A stretch of 64,000 bases of DNA from Strigamia acuminata (Eukaryota > Arthropoda > Chilopoda > Geophilomorpha > Linotaeniidae), in contig OX442314.1 in the NCBI GenBank assembly GCA_949358305.1, positions 8,673,060 through 8,737,059 on the forward strand. Reading direction: 5' to 3'. This document shows, piece after piece, positions 41,946-55,262 of the stretch. Position 1 is the stretch's first letter. Every line of letters begins with the position of its first letter. Under the pieces are notes generated by a model. That model saw only the letters and a list, made by a program, of their open reading frames with translations. It did not search any database and was not told where the DNA came from. Both the position numbers and the translations under genes were made by a program.

Positions 41946-43240
41946 AGCTACATCACCTGATTCACCTTTCGCCATCTAGTGTCAATTCCAAAAACTTATC
42001 ATGTTTACAAAATACAAATGTCTGTAAATAAACACTAAAATAAAGCAAAGAAAGGAACAAAACATTGAAATTTATTAAAAGTAATGCACAATATTTACAC
42101 TTTTTAATAAATTAATTTTTAATTAAATTAATTCTTTAGAAAAATTTAAAAAATACTCTTTTTTCAAGCTGGGAAAATCAATAAGCTTTGAATTGTCACA
42201 TTGGAAACACATTGTCCTTGCAGGCAATCAACCAGCAAGTAAATATCTCTGGGATTTCTGCTAATCAATCACTACCAGCAACAAGATAACTTGAATAAAA
42301 CTCACGTCTTCATCCCATCTCCCAAGAGTGGAACCAAGGCCATTTAAAACTTCAATAAACTCCATCTAATTACAAATTCTTACATATTTCCATTTCAATC
42401 TTTATTTACTAGCACAAAACTCATTTTTAAACCTCTTAGGCTCCCCAAATCCTATTTGTCAACGTGATTTTTCTACTTTTCACACGCAAAAACCAATTTA
42501 TTTTAAAAGAAAAAGATGTTATTTTCTACTTTCACAAGAAAAAAATAAAATTCGATTGATTTCCATAGCAACGAAATACGATTAAATGCACAAGATCAAT
42601 GCCCCGTGCTTTTACTACCAATGGCGGCCATTTTTCGCGTAGCGACATCTAGTGGCGGAGTAAAACATATGTAAACAACGGGCAAGACTTAGAGTGCACA
42701 ATAAAATGAAACACGGTAATAAAAATGAAAGAAAATGAGGCGCGATTAAAGCGATTAGACGTTTTAAAATATTCTTTATTGTCTCGTTATCGCTTTTTAT
42801 TGTATCTGGGTTAAGGTTACGAGTGTGCCGAGTCTGTTGCACAGCTGATTTTTATTCATTGCGTAACCGTGACGGAGTTTTCGGTTTCGTTTTGTGCAAG
42901 GTGGATGACATTGACGAGACGTCTGTTTGCGCAGAACGAGTAAATGACGCATTTACGGCGGCTGTGGTTGTGTTTGCTAGTTGATAAAAAGGAGCTCAGC
43001 TCGTGTGTTAACGAGCAACTCGGCCTACTCGGGTGCTGATTAAACCGAAAGCTCATTAAACTCTAATAAAGACACTAATAAAAGATGTATTTGCAGGTTT
43101 TGGCCAATCATACGGATATCCGGGATAATCGAGGCCGCCATGGTGCTTTTGAAAAACGGTTTTGTTTAACCTCGATTAAGGAATTACGCGAGTAAAAGTG
43201 TTTTGGGGAAAAATATCAACTGCAATTGTAATACAATAAT
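41946..43240. other. Gene-free stretch upstream of ARHGAP11A
   Basis: No exon, RNA gene or repeat array that I can support. A GC-richer part at 42840-43040 has no clear open frame with splice sites. Confidence 0.4.
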
Positions 43241-43244
43241 TATG

Positions 43245-44110
43245 GGCCCCTAAAAAAATATCTACAATGTTTTGCAGTGTTTAAAAAAATTATTTAGGGC
43301 CCCCAAAATAAGATTTTTCTTGTGGGGCCCCTCTCTGGAAAAAAGATTTAAAATTAAAAAAAATTAATTTTGGTGCCTTAAATAAATGTTGCAAATAAAT
43401 GTTTTGGGGGCCCAAATAAATCTTGCAAATAAATGTTTTGGGGGCCCAAATAAATCTTGCAAATAAATGTTTTGGGGCCCCAAATAAATCTTGCAAATAA
43501 ATGTTATGGGGCCCTAAAAATCAGATTTCCTTGTGGGGTCCACGAGATTTAAACAGATTTAAATAAAAAGAAATAAATTCTGGAATTTCATTGGGGCCCC
43601 AAATAAATCTTGGAAATTAAATCTTTTGTGGGCCTAAAAATGAGATTTTACTTGAGGGGGGGGGGGGGGAGAGGCTGGATTGTTGGGCATTGCAGTGGGG
43701 CCCCAAATAAATATTGCACAGATGTTTTGGGGTCCAAAAAAATAAGAAATAACTTTTGGGGTCTTATGCAAACTAAAAAAAAAATTAAAAACTTCAGGGT
43801 GCCCCAAAAACTTAATTTTTTCCTGTGGGGCCCCTGGAAAAGAAATTAAATGCCAGTCTCTTGTATAGAAAATAATAAAACCTCCATCATTTCAATGGGG
43901 CCCTGGAAGCCAAAAACTAAAATATTTGGGCCAAAAATACAAATTGGGCCCCCAAAATAAATTACTTTTAAGGCCTTATTCATAAAAAAAAAACCACATG
44001 GGGCCCAAAAACACAAAATTTCCTAAAAAAAATTAACTTTTAGAGCCCAAAAGAAAAATTCACCCAAATTGGGCCCCAAAAATAAAAAACACCCTTCTGG
44101 GGCCCCCAGA
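43245..44110. repeat. GGGGCCC-rich minisatellite region
   Basis: Many GGGGCCCC cores separated by A/T stretches. The clearest part, 43372-43505, has four units of AAATAAATCTTGCAAATAAATGTTTTGGGG-like sequence. A G run of about 11 lies at 43657. Confidence 0.85.
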
Positions 44111-44329
44111 CCAAAAAAATTCTAAATTTAATAATTTTCTTCAAAAAAAGTCTAAAATAATAAAAACTTTGATTTTCCCATTGCGGACATAAGAGCAAAA
44201 TCCACTCGCTTACCCCCAACCTTTATTACCCCATTTGGGGCCCTTTTCCTCACGTGCAAAAAGAGAATACGGACATTTGCAACGGTTGCCAACATCGGCG
44301 CCATGCGGCGCACGAGTCGTAACATTTCT

Positions 44330-44617
44330 TTTAATTGATCAATACGTTGAAATTTCCGCTCTGATCGAGCACACGCACTACGCGCCTCGCAGCTCCACTC
44401 CAGCGGCAATCGACTCGCCCGTTACCCGCGGTACCGCCGCCGCGTGCGACGTAGCTGCTCACACACACGCAACAGACGAACACGCATCGGAACCGTCAAA
44501 AAGTGCTCGTGTGCCCCTCTCGCCAGTCACCACCGTCGCCGATGACGACATCCGAACCCACCTAAGTGCATTTCCCCCTTCTCTCATGTGCAGTTCGGTG
44601 TTGACAACTCGACCACG
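44330..44617 (+). other. GC-rich probable first exon or promoter of a plus-strand gene
   Basis: A CpG-rich island in otherwise AT-rich DNA that ends CGACCACG followed by the strong donor GTGAGT (44618). No ATG-initiated frame is convincing, so an untranslated first exon is most likely. The next plausible exon on this strand is at 52620-52741. Confidence 0.4.
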
Positions 44618-46479
44618 GTGAGTTCGCTTTACACAACTCTTCCAAATCGATCATTTCCTTTGCTTTGCGTGCAAAAGTTGCGCTTACAAAAATGTCAGAG
44701 AAACTAAACAATTTTTTTTTAAATTTTTTTATGTTTTTAATAGTTTTTAAAAGTCGTTTTTCGGTGTGTTCGATATGATTTTTATGGTCGGAAAAAACTT
44801 TTTTTTTTTTTTTTTTTTTGGTTGGTTGGTTGTGTTGTTTTTGGTCGTTTTAACAAGGTTGGTGCTAATTGCGCATGTGAAAAACAGCGTGTGGTGGATC
44901 GGAGCACGTGACTTTTGTGGATATTTGTTAGATATATATATTTTTTTAATTTAAAAAATAAATGATATCTCAATTTGTCGGATTGCATTATTCAATCAAG
45001 GTAGAATTAACATAGCAAAAAGGGTTCACGAAAACTAAGTTAAATGACCTCACTTTGCGTATTCGGTGACGTCATGCAACCTGGCACAGCCGGCATTTTC
45101 GTTTTTTTAATTTTTTTTTAAATTTTTTTTTTTATTATAAATTTAATTTATTTATTTTTGTAAAATAATTTTGGAATTATTTTCTATGTTTGAAGAACGA
45201 AATACGCACTTCGGTTGTAAATGGTAGATTCGTATTCGTGGAATGTTATGACGCTTTTGTTTGTTTATTTATTTACTTTGTTTATTTTTATTTAATATTT
45301 TTTCGTGATAGGGGATTTTGGATTGATAAAAATGAGGAAATGGATGTTAGAAATTGGAATTTGGTGTTTGTTTAGTGCGATATTTCTTGGGGAAATCCAG
45401 ACGACTGAATATTGCCATTATCTGTCCCTGACCTTCATCTTCATCCGTCTGCAAATGCATAGCCTATTTTATTGGATTGACGGCAGCGCCGTTTTTCGGT
45501 TAGCGTTACTCCCTGGTGATGGTTTGGGGAAACGTGATAAAAATTATTATAGCTTCAGAGGTTACTCGCTTAGATTTCATCGATAAAATGTTCAAATAAA
45601 TCGATTTTTGACGATTTTTTTTAAAGAATAATCGACGAAATCGATTTATTATTGATTTAATCGATATTTGTCTTTTTGCAAACGGTAAAATCGAAATAAA
45701 AATCGATTTTCTCCAGTGTCGACTAAATTATTCGATATTTTAAACCGATTTTCGTGAAATAATTTTAATTCAACTTCCCAATTCGTGTTTTAATCACAAT
45801 ATAATCGACATTTAATTTTATTTCGCTAAAACACCTCAAAAAATAAATTTATCGCAGACCGATACTGCACAAAATTGTCCGCCATTTTGTCACAAAACGT
45901 AAAACACGATTAACCATCGATAAAAAAATCGACCAAAAACCTCCAAAAAAAATCAAAACCGATAAAATTAAAGACAAAAATCGATTACACCCCATCATTA
46001 TTTTCCCGTTTAATTAATTTCCGGAACCACAAACTGTCAAATTCCATTCAAAGTCTAGAGACAGACCGAAACCCGAGCCGAAATCATTAAACACAATTCG
46101 AGTAATTTAACCACTCGTGACATGCCATGCAATGCAAAGAGGTAGCAAATTTCGCAAACTCCACTAAAACCCATCGTATGAAACTTAACTCCACCTCATC
46201 CGATCCTCGTGCGTCACGTGTCTCTCCCTGCCCCCCTCGCCGCGAAACCTCGTGACAAAATCAAATCCAAATCCTTTCCCACAAAACAACAAACAAAAAT
46301 CCAATTTCCTTAAACCTGTGTTTTTCCTCCACAAAACCTTCTGTTTAGGGATTTAAATAAAAAAAGATTCCACTATTTGTCAATATCCTTGCGAATTTGT
46401 GCAGGATTTATAAAAAATTCAAGTTTTTTGATCTTTTTCAATTTCGACGGAAATCTCCGATCATGCTTGGCCGCAGCGG

Positions 46480-46605
46480 TCGCGCCGTTTGCCGCATGGA
46501 AATTGAATTACCGTCGATTTTAAAATACCATTGTTAGACGGGGATTTTAAACGAAGCATGCCGCGGCAAGGGCGCCGCGTGCCGCTTGAAAAAATTCAAT
46601 TACCG
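46480..46605. repeat. Two copies of a GC-rich motif
   Basis: GCCGCAGCGGTCGCGCCGTT at 46471 and GCCGCGGCAAGGGCGCCGCG at about 46560 are each followed by GCCGC(A/T)TG and then GAATTACCG or CAATTACCG. The pair stands out in the AT-rich surroundings and could be a regulatory element. Confidence 0.4.
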
Positions 46606-48106
46606 GGGTATTATTAAAAATTAATGTTTTTAAAAAAAAATTTTTTTTTTTTTCAATTTTGTAAAATCGCGTCTAGTTCTCTGGAGACTCGAGATCTGTC
46701 CATAGCTTTCAAGGTTATTGGAATCCCGGGCAATCTAGGTCAGCAAACCGTCATCATATTGCTCTTGAGCCCGCACTCGACGGATTTTCAAACGTTTTAT
46801 ATAAAAACAATAAAAATAAATTTTTTATTTTTTATTAATATATATATTTTTTTTGCAACTTTTTCCCACTTTTTTTAAACTTTTTTTTGTCTAAAAATAT
46901 TTTAATTTTTTTTTTTTTTAAACAAAAAAAGAATTAATTTTTAATTGAGAAATTTTCTGTTTTTGGTCCGTCGCCAACTGAAAATCGACTTATTGGAAAC
47001 TTCCTGCAAAAGATTCCAAGGCCAAACACCTGGGCAAAGCTAACCTGCAACTAATTTCTTTCGACATTCATCCCGCACCAAAAAAAAAAAAAAAAAAAAA
47101 AATCCAAAATGCAATTTCCCAATATCCCTCAATAATAATTCATCCTCCATCTTTGATCATGCTTCCAAAAATCAATTTTCCCCACAAAAATCCCTCTTTC
47201 ATTTTGAAAATAAAGCTCTAAACTAAAAGAAAGCGCTATGGGTTTTCTCACGATGATACTTAACTGACTACGAGGATGAAATAACTCTGGCTCAGCGCCA
47301 ACTCATTCCTTTTCCCGCGAGCCCTCATCCACCTGATGTTTCCCAGGGATTTTTCACTATTGCTCCAGACTGTACACAAAAGACCCTTTTCTCTGATAAT
47401 TTTAAACGTCTCTATCTTATTCATATCTAAAGCTAAACAGGTGCATTGCATGTTTCGAGCAAAATATAGAGAAGAAGAAAAACCAATTCACATTTTGTGC
47501 TTCGAAACAAACATTAGGCCTCTTCGACAAGTTTGTGGGCCCCACTTTAGGGACCCTAAAATAATCTACACATCGGTTTGTAACTAAATGTATGCAGGGG
47601 CGGCGGGCGGATCTAGCTTTTTGGGGGCCCTGGGCTTGAGGTTTTTTCGGGGCCCCTTTTATCAAAATTTTTAATAATAAAATAAAACAATTATACTTTC
47701 TATATGAAGCAACATTTTTTTAATATATACAGTATATATATATACGATATAGATGCGTATATGGTTCGAAAACACATTCGGGGCGTTTAATTTGTGAAAG
47801 GAAAGACAGATCGTTTTATTTTCTTCCCTTTGGACAGTGGAAATGACGTAAAAACACGTCATCGAGTCTAAAAGGAAACTGGCAATCGGGTCACGTTCAA
47901 AATGTTTGTTTTTATCGTAAAAATACCTTTTGGACGACGTGTTTTACGTCATTTTCGGTGTCCAGAAGGAAGAAACGGAAAGATTTGTCTTTCCTTTCGC
48001 AAATTGAACGCACCTAATGTATTTTGAAATGCACTGGGTTTCAAGAGAATGCATTTTGTAATACATTTTTGCAAGCTATTGCTTTGCAAATATGTTCCCA
48101 ATATTA

Positions 48107-48880
48107 TTATACAGAGTGAACCAAAAGTCTATTCCCCTCAAATATTTCCTCAGCAATTGCATCTAGGCCAACTTTGATGAAGCGATCGTATAGGAAGTTG
48201 GGTGAGAGCAATCCAATGATGGCATCAAATTTTGACCTTGAAGGCCATTTTCAAGGTCATTCACTTGCTAACTTCTAAACCAATCAAGTTAGAGCAAAAA
48301 GGTTAATTACAAAGTTGTTGAGCACCATCAAATTAGTACTATCCAACTTATCTTAGTCATCTTAAGTTAAATGTTTTTCTTTTAAAAAGGAGACAAATCA
48401 GAAAAAAATCGGCAAAGTGAAATTTTTTATTCTTGTGATAAAATAATTATTGACGCATTAAAAAAAGGCAGTGGTTTTTCTTGTTTACTTGCATAATGAT
48501 GCACATTTGAATACGTTTATTTAAGTAATTCAGTATTTTTGTGATAGAAATTTAAGTTTTGTCACAATGGCTGGCTTTATTTCAGCTGATTTGTCTCCTT
48601 TTGAAAAAGAAAACATTTAACTTAAGATAACTAAGATAAGTTGGATAGTACTAATTTGATGGTGCTCTACAACTTTGTAATTGACTTTTTTGCTCTCACC
48701 TGATTGGTTTAGAAGTTAGCAAGTGAATGACCTTGAAAATGGCCTTCAAGGTCAAATTTGATGACATCATTGGATTACTCTCACCCAACTTCCTATACGA
48801 TCGCTTCATCAAAGTTGGCCTAGATGGAATTGCTGAGGAAATATTTGAGGGGAACAGACTTTTGGTCCACCGTGTATAGA
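48107..48880. mobile_element. Inverted-repeat DNA element with 290-bp arms
   Basis: Arms 48107-48400 and 48585-48880 are reverse complements with some differences. The ends read TATACAGAGTGAACCAAAAG and TATACACGGTGGACCAAAAG. No transposase is present. Related single arms are at 9035, 49983-50250 and 63885-64000. Confidence 0.8.
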
Positions 48881-49982
48881 GTGTTTCGTTTAAGACGTTA
48901 CAGTGCGAGTTTTTAGCCGCTTTTTCAAGTAAAATCAAGCTTTTAAATTTTACCCGCTCTCTTGTGTTTCCACCTTTACGTAGTACAAAATAGTAGAAGC
49001 ACGTTTGAGGCTATTTTGCATAACCACACGTTCAGTTTTGCGAATTATGCATTTATATGGAGGCTCAATGGCCCACTCATTGTATTTTATTTATTGCTCG
49101 ATGTTTGTGAGTAAATTAGTACTGCACTTGGTCGTGGTTTAGATGTCATCCTGAACTTGAAACATTAAAAATAACGTTAAACTGAAATTTTAAACCGTCA
49201 GTTCTTGGTTGAGTCCTCAAGAAAGTCGTCCCACAGATCCCGGCTTGTTTAGGCCTAACGTGCTACTAGTTGAAGCAATTGAAGCTTCAATCTCAAGAGG
49301 ATGAGTAAAATTTTAATCGTGGTAGTGGCTAGTAACATAAAAATTTAATTTTAAAAGGAAGTTTGAGATTTCCATGAACTGTGACAACATGACAAACTGG
49401 AATGTTTTGTCCTCAATTTTCTCAGAACTGTAGCTTCATTGGATATCTGGAAACCAGGTTGTGATTGGTTGTTCCTTACTTTCCTTGTAGTATGTGAACT
49501 TGACTTAATGTTCTGTATAATATAAAATGCTAATGATTTTGTGTGCACTGGATCTCTCTGAAAGCTCTGGCTAATTAGTTCATCCACTGCAGCTTTAGAA
49601 AAGAAAAACATCATTGAAACAAATGCAAAGGTCATTAAGCTTATACATGTACAATTTATCTGCCTTAAAAGTTCTGTAGTAGTAGTAGGCTTCACATACC
49701 AGCACTTTCAAGAATTGCAAGCCACTTATATAATAGAGAGTTTACCAACATGCCTTTTTCCTTATAAAAATCGGTTCTTACGATCTTATAGTGTTATATA
49801 ACCTTACGAGGTTACGAACTACGTTGCGACAAGTTTCCTTATAATCTTATGTTATGTTCTTAAACTAGTATCTTTGATCACATGATCACATCAACGTCAT
49901 CGGGTTGTTTAACTGCCAAACTTGATCTGGGATTCCCATTTAAACGAGGTTTTAAACAAGTTTCTCGTTTAAAAGTTTGTTT

Positions 49983-50255
49983 AAAACATTTAACTTAAGA
50001 TGACTAAGATAAGTTGGATAGTACTAATTTGATGGTGCTCTACAACTTTGTAATTGACTTTTTTGCTCTACCCTGATTGGTTTAGAAGTTAGCAAGTGAA
50101 TGACCTTGAAAATGACCTTCAAGGTCAAATTTGTTGACGTCATTGGATTGCTCTCACCCAACTTCCTATACGGTCGCTTCATCAAAGTTGGCCTAGATGC
50201 AATTGCTCAGGGAATATTTGGAGGGAACCTTACTTTTAGAACACCCTGTATAATA
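49983..50255. mobile_element. Single arm of the same element family
   Basis: Matches the right arm of the 48.1-kb element from AACATTTAACTTAAGATGAC to the terminus, which here reads ACACCCTGTATA. Confidence 0.75.
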
Positions 50256-51394
50256 TAATATAATCGTTTGATCGAAAGGCCCATGGGTTTGATTTATTGT
50301 TTATTCTTTAGAGTGACTTGAACCTGACTTGATCTGACTTGATCTAACCTCACCTAGCCATCATATTGCTTTCATTGCGAAAACGATTCCTTCGCTAAAG
50401 TGATTGAACCCCGTTTCTTTGTATCCATGACATGGATTTGCTTATAAAGTCGCTTGACGATACCTGTTTGCCTGTTTTCAGGTTAGTGCTTCCTGCCAAC
50501 AAATTAAAGAAATGAATTTCTCTGCTTTCATCGTAGACGGCAATTAATATTGATTTTTATGAAAGGCGGCGTAGTAGCTCACCTTGAAAAATTATTGGTG
50601 GATTATCCATAAGAGAAATTAGGCTCCTGCCCAAGGCCCCATGGTTTTGGGGCCCCCGGCCTTCCATCGGTAATTAATTGACTTAAGGGTTCATGGGGGC
50701 CCCCATAGAGTTAGCCCCAGGGGCCATTGTTAATCCTCTTAATTTGCTGAGATAATTTTATAAGTTTTTTTTCTTTTGCTTTTGGCATTATGTTGGGATT
50801 TGTGTAGTGGAGATAGGCAAAGGCAAGTCTTGGCAATTACATAAGTTTGGTTTACACAGATGGGAGATGTGGATTTAATCTGGAAAAATAAATTGAAAAA
50901 GTTAGTTAAGAGTTAAAGTTGTGCTGGTTGAAAATTTTCTACTTGGCTGCACTAACAATTTGGGGGGAAAGTCAATTTAAACACGTGTTTGGTTGCTTTG
51001 AAGTCGTGTAACAGTTCTGAGATTTATTTAACATTTTTATGAAAAATTCGAATTTTCAAAAAGTGGAGATGACAATAAGCATTTCCAATGTGCAGTTATA
51101 ATTCAGATGGTTTCCTGTTGATTATTTTTGCACAAATTAATATTGAATTGTCAAGAATTCAGGGAAAATCAAATTATGGAAGTTCCTTGAAAAATTGCTC
51201 ATTCACTTAGAAGAAATTCCGCGAGTAGTGCAGGAAAACTTGGTTTAATCATCTAACATGTAATTGGCCAGGCTTAGAAATATGTGTCTGTTTTATTTCA
51301 GTCTAATCAAACATAACACTAGCTGCATTCAAAAATTAAAATATTTTGTGTTTTACTTCAATTTTAAAACAAAAATGACGTCATTAAAGTAAAC

Positions 51395-51515
51395 TACCGT
51401 ATTTTATCGATTAAGAGCCGCGGCTCTTATTTAAAACTGCCATTTTGGTCAGCAATTGCAATTTCGGTTTTTTTGTTACATTTGTTTAATGCAACAAATT
51501 CAACAAAATAGGCCT
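51395..51515. mobile_element. Second copy of the TACCGTATTTT element
   Basis: Matches the inverted right half of 35165-35375, including AAGAGCC(G/A)CGGCTCTTAT, a small palindrome, and the ACATTTGTTTAATG block. Confidence 0.6.
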
Positions 51516-52619
51516 AAGTGTTAAGAAAAATCCGTCCACAGATGGCAAAAAGAAAGATATTCGCTTTAAACTTACAGAAATGGTATAAAATTTGTGTAAA
51601 AAAAATGAAAATTTGAGGAACATTCTACAGGGAACTGTTAGTTATTACTAACGCACATGTGCTTGTGTGCACCTGAGAACTGAATGATTATTGTTCAAGC
51701 TAGTATGCACAAATCGCATAATTGTTAATGGGCTAACTTCAGTAAAATATGATGTAATAACATCATATCCTGAAGCAATTTCAGTTCGATGCTTCAACGA
51801 TTGGAATTTTCCCTTTAAGTCTTCGAGACAAGACATTTAAGAAAATTTTTCTTAACAAAATTTGAATGCGCATACTTCGACATATGACACCTAGTCTGTC
51901 TTGACTAAGTATTTGAAACTGTAATGGAGCATGCAAATAACGTGACCGTTGGTGTAGTTGAAATTTACATAACTGACTAGTTTATTCAAAGTAACATATA
52001 GGTGGCGCAGCAGAAAGGCGGTGTCACAAATTAACAAGCAACAAGAGTGTTCTTCACTCCAATACCCATAGAATGCATTGTTCCGTATTTGCAAGGAAAC
52101 GTCGGATTTGTAAGGAAGTCCCTATTGACGAGGGAAAATTCTTTGGTTAAAAATGCCTATTAATAGTTAATAATACATCCTTCTTCACATTTTCTGCTTA
52201 CCAGGAAGTCTTCTCAGTCACAAAAACTGAATTGCTACATTTAGGACAGGTTGGGTTAGGTTAGAATGCCATTTTATTTTCTCCTGGCAGCAGACATTAC
52301 CTATATTAGTCATTGCAAGCTAAAGATCCACTAGGCGTGTTCAATATTATTTCATTCCCCGCTTGACTTCCATTAGTTAGCCGACGCCCGGTATCTCGAT
52401 GCCAAATTCCATTTTCTTTTACATGAAAACAAAATTCTAAAATTGTTTACCTGCACACGAGTGAACAGTGGGATACCGTGTATAAATTTGTTTCCGTGGC
52501 CCGATCTATCCAGATTTCCCGGTACTAAATTTGTTCCCAGTCCAGCCTTGCGACAAACCTGTTGCGCATCAGTTGTAATGAGTTATAAAACCAATCATAA
52601 TTTTGTCCTTTTATTGCAG

Positions 52620-52741
52620 TTATTCCATGTGGAAAGTGAGCATGGGCTCCTTTACGGACCCCGTTCTCCCTCAGACGCCGCCTCTGACTCCAATAGCTTC
52701 ATCAGTTAATGTACCAGACATCATCCAGATTGCCCAACATG
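52620..52741 (+). CDS. Probable first coding exon of an unknown gene
   Basis: After acceptor TTTTATTGCAG (ending 52619) an ATG lies seven bases in (52627). The open frame of 38 codons ends at the strong donor GTAAGA (52742) in phase 1. The peptide contains P-Q-T-P-P-L-T-P and N-V-P-D-I-I-Q-I-A-Q-H, and codon use is GC-richer than the surroundings. This looks like the start of a regulatory protein, but I do not recognise it. Further exons are not evident before the window ends. The GC-rich block ending at 44617 could be its untranslated exon. Confidence 0.5.
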
Positions 52742-54971
52742 GTAAGATGTTTGATTTTTTGCCTAATAAGTTGTCTTCAAGTGAGAGGACATTAAGTTAT
52801 ACTCTTCGGTAACTAAAGTTTGGACCGTTAGACGTAGCCCAATGCCTATTGCAATTGCAGTGTAATAAACTAGGTTAGTTGGCTGGATTGACAAGTTTTA
52901 TGGATGATGTTTGGGATCATCTTTTTGCTGTAAAGATTGCCATAACTCTGCCAACAAATTGCTTTTCCAGAAAGGCAATCAACTAATTCCTGCACAATCT
53001 ATAATGGAGAGTGAGAGAGCGGATTTGAAACGCCTTTAAAAGAAGCGTGATACCAATGAGAGTAATTGCTTCATTGGATCTCTATTGAAATTGTTAACTG
53101 GTAATCAATTAGTAGCTGCATTTGAAAAGTCATTTAGTATGGATTATCTAATTTAAACCGGTCTACACGCATATTTTAGACCAGGGGTTCCTTGACACTA
53201 CGCTTTAAATTACATTTAATGATGAGTTTATTGTTGTTTATTTTCTTTATTACTTTAAACTATTAGGCCTAATATTATGCTTAATACTGCTAAATTACAA
53301 CTGGAATTAGAAAATCGTCTGTTTAAAATTGAAGTAAAACACAAAATATTTTAGTTTTTGAATGCAGCTACTGATAAATAATGATAAGATTGCACTTGTT
53401 ATATGGCAAAGAACAAACTTGATTGTTATCTTGGTAAAAACCCATTGTTCAAAATTGTCATCAACAAGATCATATCTAATAATCAAGATTCATCATAAAT
53501 TAACCATAAAATGGTAGCTAAGTTTTGAAATTACCCTTTGATTCACTAAGCCTTAGGAACATAATTCATTTGAAATAGCTTTAAAACTATATCTCCAAGG
53601 TAGCAGCTTTGGCATAACTACTTAGCCTATGACTTATAATGTTGCTAAGAGTTCAATTATTATGGAGATAAGGTTCCAGAAAGTGATAGGAAAAAAATGC
53701 AAAATAAATTAAAGCAATCTGAAGGAACCACATTGCTATTATCCTTGGAGATTTTACAAACATAAATATGAAGGAAATTGAGATGAGATTTATGAACTTA
53801 CTTAAGCAATAAAACTAGACAGGAGTGCATCCACCTTTTTCATTTATGGCTGGTATAAGACTTTGTCCTTAAATTGTCCTTAAAAACATCATCTGGATGT
53901 GGACTTAGAATGAGCAAGTTTGCATTAAAGCGTCTGCGCAAAACTTGTAGTTCGCCACAACACATGTAGCGGAAACTACATTCTGCTTATATGCCTAGTT
54001 CACACTTAAACCACTTTTGTAGAAGTTGTGACTTTTAGAACTTTTAGAAGAACTTTTAGAATCTGGAACTAGTTCTAGAACTAGATCCAATTCCAGGTTT
54101 CATTGAAACCATCTGATTGGCCAGACGCAACATCAATTGTTTCAGCTCTGTTCACACGAGCCCTACAGTGTGAACAGACTCTGCGATGCATTTGACTAAT
54201 TTTTCCTTAAGGAATAAACTTATTTTTATTATTATTTACTTACATCCCGTTTTTAGATGCTTTCAGCTAAGTTAGTTTCCATTCATTTCAAATAAATGAA
54301 ACCAACCAAACGCAGTTGACTAGTGTTCCCTTAATGAAAAACCACACCCACGCATTCTGCACGGTGTTACAACCCCTTAAATGTGTCCACTTTGAGCTTC
54401 TATTTATATCGACTTGTATCTCAAAACTGAGGTCTGTTGACGAATGACGTCAACATGGCGAGCAACATAATTACACAGTGTGAAAATAAACCCGCCTCGT
54501 CTTGTTTGTGGTTTGCATCACTCGTGTTGTTCTGTCAACAAACAGCCTGCCCTCGTCGAGCGCCACTGGTGACCGATTTATGCAACTCAGTTACCATGCC
54601 CTGGAAACCCATCACACTTCTTTGTCCAAATGACATTTCATTTCCTTCTACTTTTTTTACTCCTCCCACCCCCTCACGCCACCTACTCTGTGCACGCGAA
54701 CTCGAGGCAATTGGCAGTCATTGCACGTGGAGTGCTCCTATTTTTAGAAATTATTTTTCTGGATAGCACGAGGAGGTGGCTGCATCTTGCATACATGCAA
54801 CATGCACGTTTTTACGTGCTCGTAAACACCTAAAGCCAGAAAAATGACGCGAAGCCAACTCCCTACGTCCGAATATATCACATCTATCTGTGTGCACTTG
54901 CGATATAGGTTATTTTAAAACTACCTTTACCTTTCTTAAGGCACGTTCTTAACCCTCGTTCATTTGTGATA
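52742..54971. other. Gene-free stretch
   Basis: No exon that I can defend. At about 53990-54180, AGTTCACAC and AGTGTGAAC lie in inverted order around an AGAACTTTTAGAA-rich core, perhaps a small MITE. A GC-richer part at 54430-54850 has no supported frame. Confidence 0.35.
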
Positions 54972-55262
54972 CTGATAATGTACCAATAATCACGTATAGA
55001 ATTGTATGGTAATTCATATAGAATAATATTATAGTCATTGATCCTGTACTAATTCCTATAGTATGCTATACAGGGTGATACTGTACCAATAATCACGTAC
55101 AGAATTGTATGGTAATTCATATAGGATAATATTATAGTCATTGATCCTGTACTAATTCCTATAGTATGCTATACAGGGTGATACTGTACCAATAATCACG
55201 TATAGTATTGTATGGTAATTCATATAGGGTAATATTATAGTTATTAATCCTATAGTATTCTG
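54972..55262. repeat. 103-bp tandem repeat, 2.7 copies
   Basis: TACCAATAATCACGTA recurs at 54981, 55084 and 55187. Each unit contains ATACAGGGTGATACTG, so the repeat may have grown from an ACAGGGTG-ended element. Confidence 0.9.

Larger units (their letters stand above)
44618..52619. other. Long gene-poor stretch, possibly one intron
   Basis: AT-rich DNA with homopolymer runs, ATCGAT-rich sequence (45570-45980), a paired GC motif (46480-46605) and inverted-repeat elements listed separately. A 114-codon minus-strand frame at 49351-49695 has one hydrophobic segment but no other support. Confidence 0.4.

Noticed and set aside
44766-44988. Hydrophobic frames around the T-run at 44800
   Set aside because: Poly-Phe/Lys runs come from the homopolymer; no other support.
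49351-49695. 114-codon minus-strand frame with one hydrophobic segment
   Set aside because: No promoter, splice or family support; composition after the segment looks random.
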